Assembly: GCA_002455175.1 (NCBI GenBank)
Contig: DKKJ01000161.1
Location: forward strand, 6,039 to 11,467
Origin: Opitutaceae bacterium UBA6669
Lineage (GTDB): Bacteria; Verrucomicrobiota; Verrucomicrobiia; Opitutales; Opitutaceae
Direction: 5' to 3'
Length of the DNA stretch: 5,429 nucleotides
Both the position numbers and the translations under genes were made by a program. Below are positions 4,595-5,429 of this stretch, piece after piece; within the stretch, counting starts at the first letter, position 1, and the number at the start of each line of letters is the position of its first letter. The notes beneath the pieces were generated by a model. It worked only from the letters and a program-made list of their open reading frames with translations. It searched no databases and had not been told where the DNA came from.

Positions 4595-5429
4595 ATGATG
4601 TCCTTTGCCTTTCGCCCTGGTTTTTGGCGTGGCGCTTTCGTCGGGCTGGTTCTGACCAGTTCGGCGGTCGCCGCCCGCACGTTTGATTTTTTCGTTTCCT
4701 CCACGTACGACGGGAGTGATTTGATCGGATCGAAAGTCGACAAAACCAGCGGTATTTTTCGCCACGATCCTGCAAACGGATGGGTCCACCTGCCGCCGAG
4801 CGATGGCAGCCTGACTTCGGTCGCTTTCGATCCGCGTGACCATCAAGTGATTTACACTGCGGGCGGCAACGGGTGCTGGCGTTCATTGGACGGTGGCAGT
4901 ACCTGGCAATTGAATACCGGATGGGAGATGACCGAGGGACGTGATGTGGTGGTCGATCCGAACGCGCCGGATCACATTTACCTCGCCTTGGTCAGCGGAA
5001 TTGCCGTCTCCACTGATCGCGGGCAGACTTGGACGCGCGCGGTGAACGGACTGCCTTCCCGGGGCAAGTTCACGCAGACCATCGCGGTGGACCGCACGCG
5101 GAAAGGCCGAGTGATCGCAGGATGCGAGACGGGCATCTACCTGACGCAGGATGGCGCAAAACGTTGGAAGCGGGTACTCGCCACGCGTGGCACAGTCAAC
5201 ACGGTGCAGCAGTCCTGGCACGACCCCAAGGTCTGGGTAGCGGTAACGCAGGAGGACGGCGCTTGGGCGTCGCAGGACAGCGGAAACTCGTGGAAACAGT
5301 TCCCGACGGTTCCTACCTCGCATGCCTTGTACAACATCACGCTGGATCCCACCCATCCGCAGCGCCTGGCGATTGGAGGGTGGGGACATGGGGTGCTCGT
5401 GACTGAGGATGGAGGAAAGTCCTGGCAGA
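4595..5429 (+). CDS. Exported beta-propeller with Asp-box (BNR/sortilin-like) repeats, 3' end outside window
   Basis: The frame opens at the tandem ATG-ATG (4595/4598) and is still open at the right edge (278 complete codons). Residues 1-27 are a signal peptide (R-P-G-F-W-R-G-A-F-V-G-L-V-L-T-S-S-A-V-A-A, cut near A27). Then come five Asp-box motifs (S/T-x-D-x-G-x-x-W): S97-W104 (S-L-D-G-G-S-T-W), S139-W146, T184-W191, S226-W233 and T270-W277, spaced 42-45 residues apart. Most are preceded by a 'v.vDP....yla' strand, e.g. V-A-F-D-P-R-D and V-V-V-D-P-N-A. This is the layout of BNR/sortilin-type beta-propellers found in sialidases, xyloglucanases, photosystem assembly factor Ycf48 and many secreted bacterial proteins of unknown role. 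The third box has Ala for Gly (D-G-A-K-R-W). Asp-boxes are structural and give no substrate, and no catalytic residues can be assigned from the part seen. The Shine-Dalgarno is weak (GGA at 4583-4585). Ligand or surface-sugar binding is a guess. Confidence 0.92.
   Translation, partial: MMSFAFRPGFWRGAFVGLVLTSSAVAARTFDFFVSSTYDGSDLIGSKVDKTSGIFRHDPANGWVHLPPSDGSLTSVAFDPRDHQVIYTAGGNGCWRSLDGGSTWQLNTGWEMTEGRDVVVDPNAPDHIYLALVSGIAVSTDRGQTWTRAVNGLPSRGKFTQTIAVDRTRKGRVIAGCETGIYLTQDGAKRWKRVLATRGTVNTVQQSWHDPKVWVAVTQEDGAWASQDSGNSWKQFPTVPTSHALYNITLDPTHPQRLAIGGWGHGVLVTEDGGKSWQ

Overview
The window looks like a piece of a verrucomicrobial chromosome, most likely from the Opitutaceae or a close relative. The main reason is the last ~130 residues of the haloperoxidase-like protein: a C-terminal module (from NLSVRG through LVRGVGP and ADPSIAVYDSNG to GVALIEAYEVP) of a kind I associate with secreted proteins of Opitutaceae and some Acidobacteria. 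The lineage call is an inference from memory. GC is fairly high, coding is dense in third-position G/C, Shine-Dalgarno sequences are weak at the main starts, and every supported gene is on the + strand.

Layout. (1) 3-1088: the C-terminal part of a calcineurin-like metallophosphoesterase that enters from the left edge. Its frame is broken by one amber codon at 480-482 and then stays open for 201 more codons that read like the rest of the same protein, so it is a recent pseudogene, a sequencing error or a recoded gene. (2) 1089-1342: a spacer with a doubtful 52-codon ORF and an orphan ten-base perfect anti-SD match at 1247-1256. (3) 1343-3037: an exported vanadium-dependent haloperoxidase/PAP2-type protein with the C-terminal module. 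(4) 3038-3479: a non-coding stretch with several stem-loops and a 12-bp inverted repeat 226 bp apart. (5) 3480-4265: an exported protein of unknown function, followed by a hairpin terminator. (6) 4266-4594: a second non-coding stretch with a run of hairpins that resembles a REP-type dispersed repeat. (7) 4595 to the right edge: the N-terminal part of an exported beta-propeller with five Asp-box (BNR) motifs.

The three proteins with visible N-termini all carry signal peptides, so the region encodes mostly cell-envelope or extracytoplasmic proteins. The wide, hairpin-rich gaps argue against one operon, and I see no shared pathway. No CRISPR array, tRNA, rRNA, transposase or recognisable defence system is present. 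The parts most worth a second look are the amber-interrupted phosphoesterase and the two structured intergenic regions.
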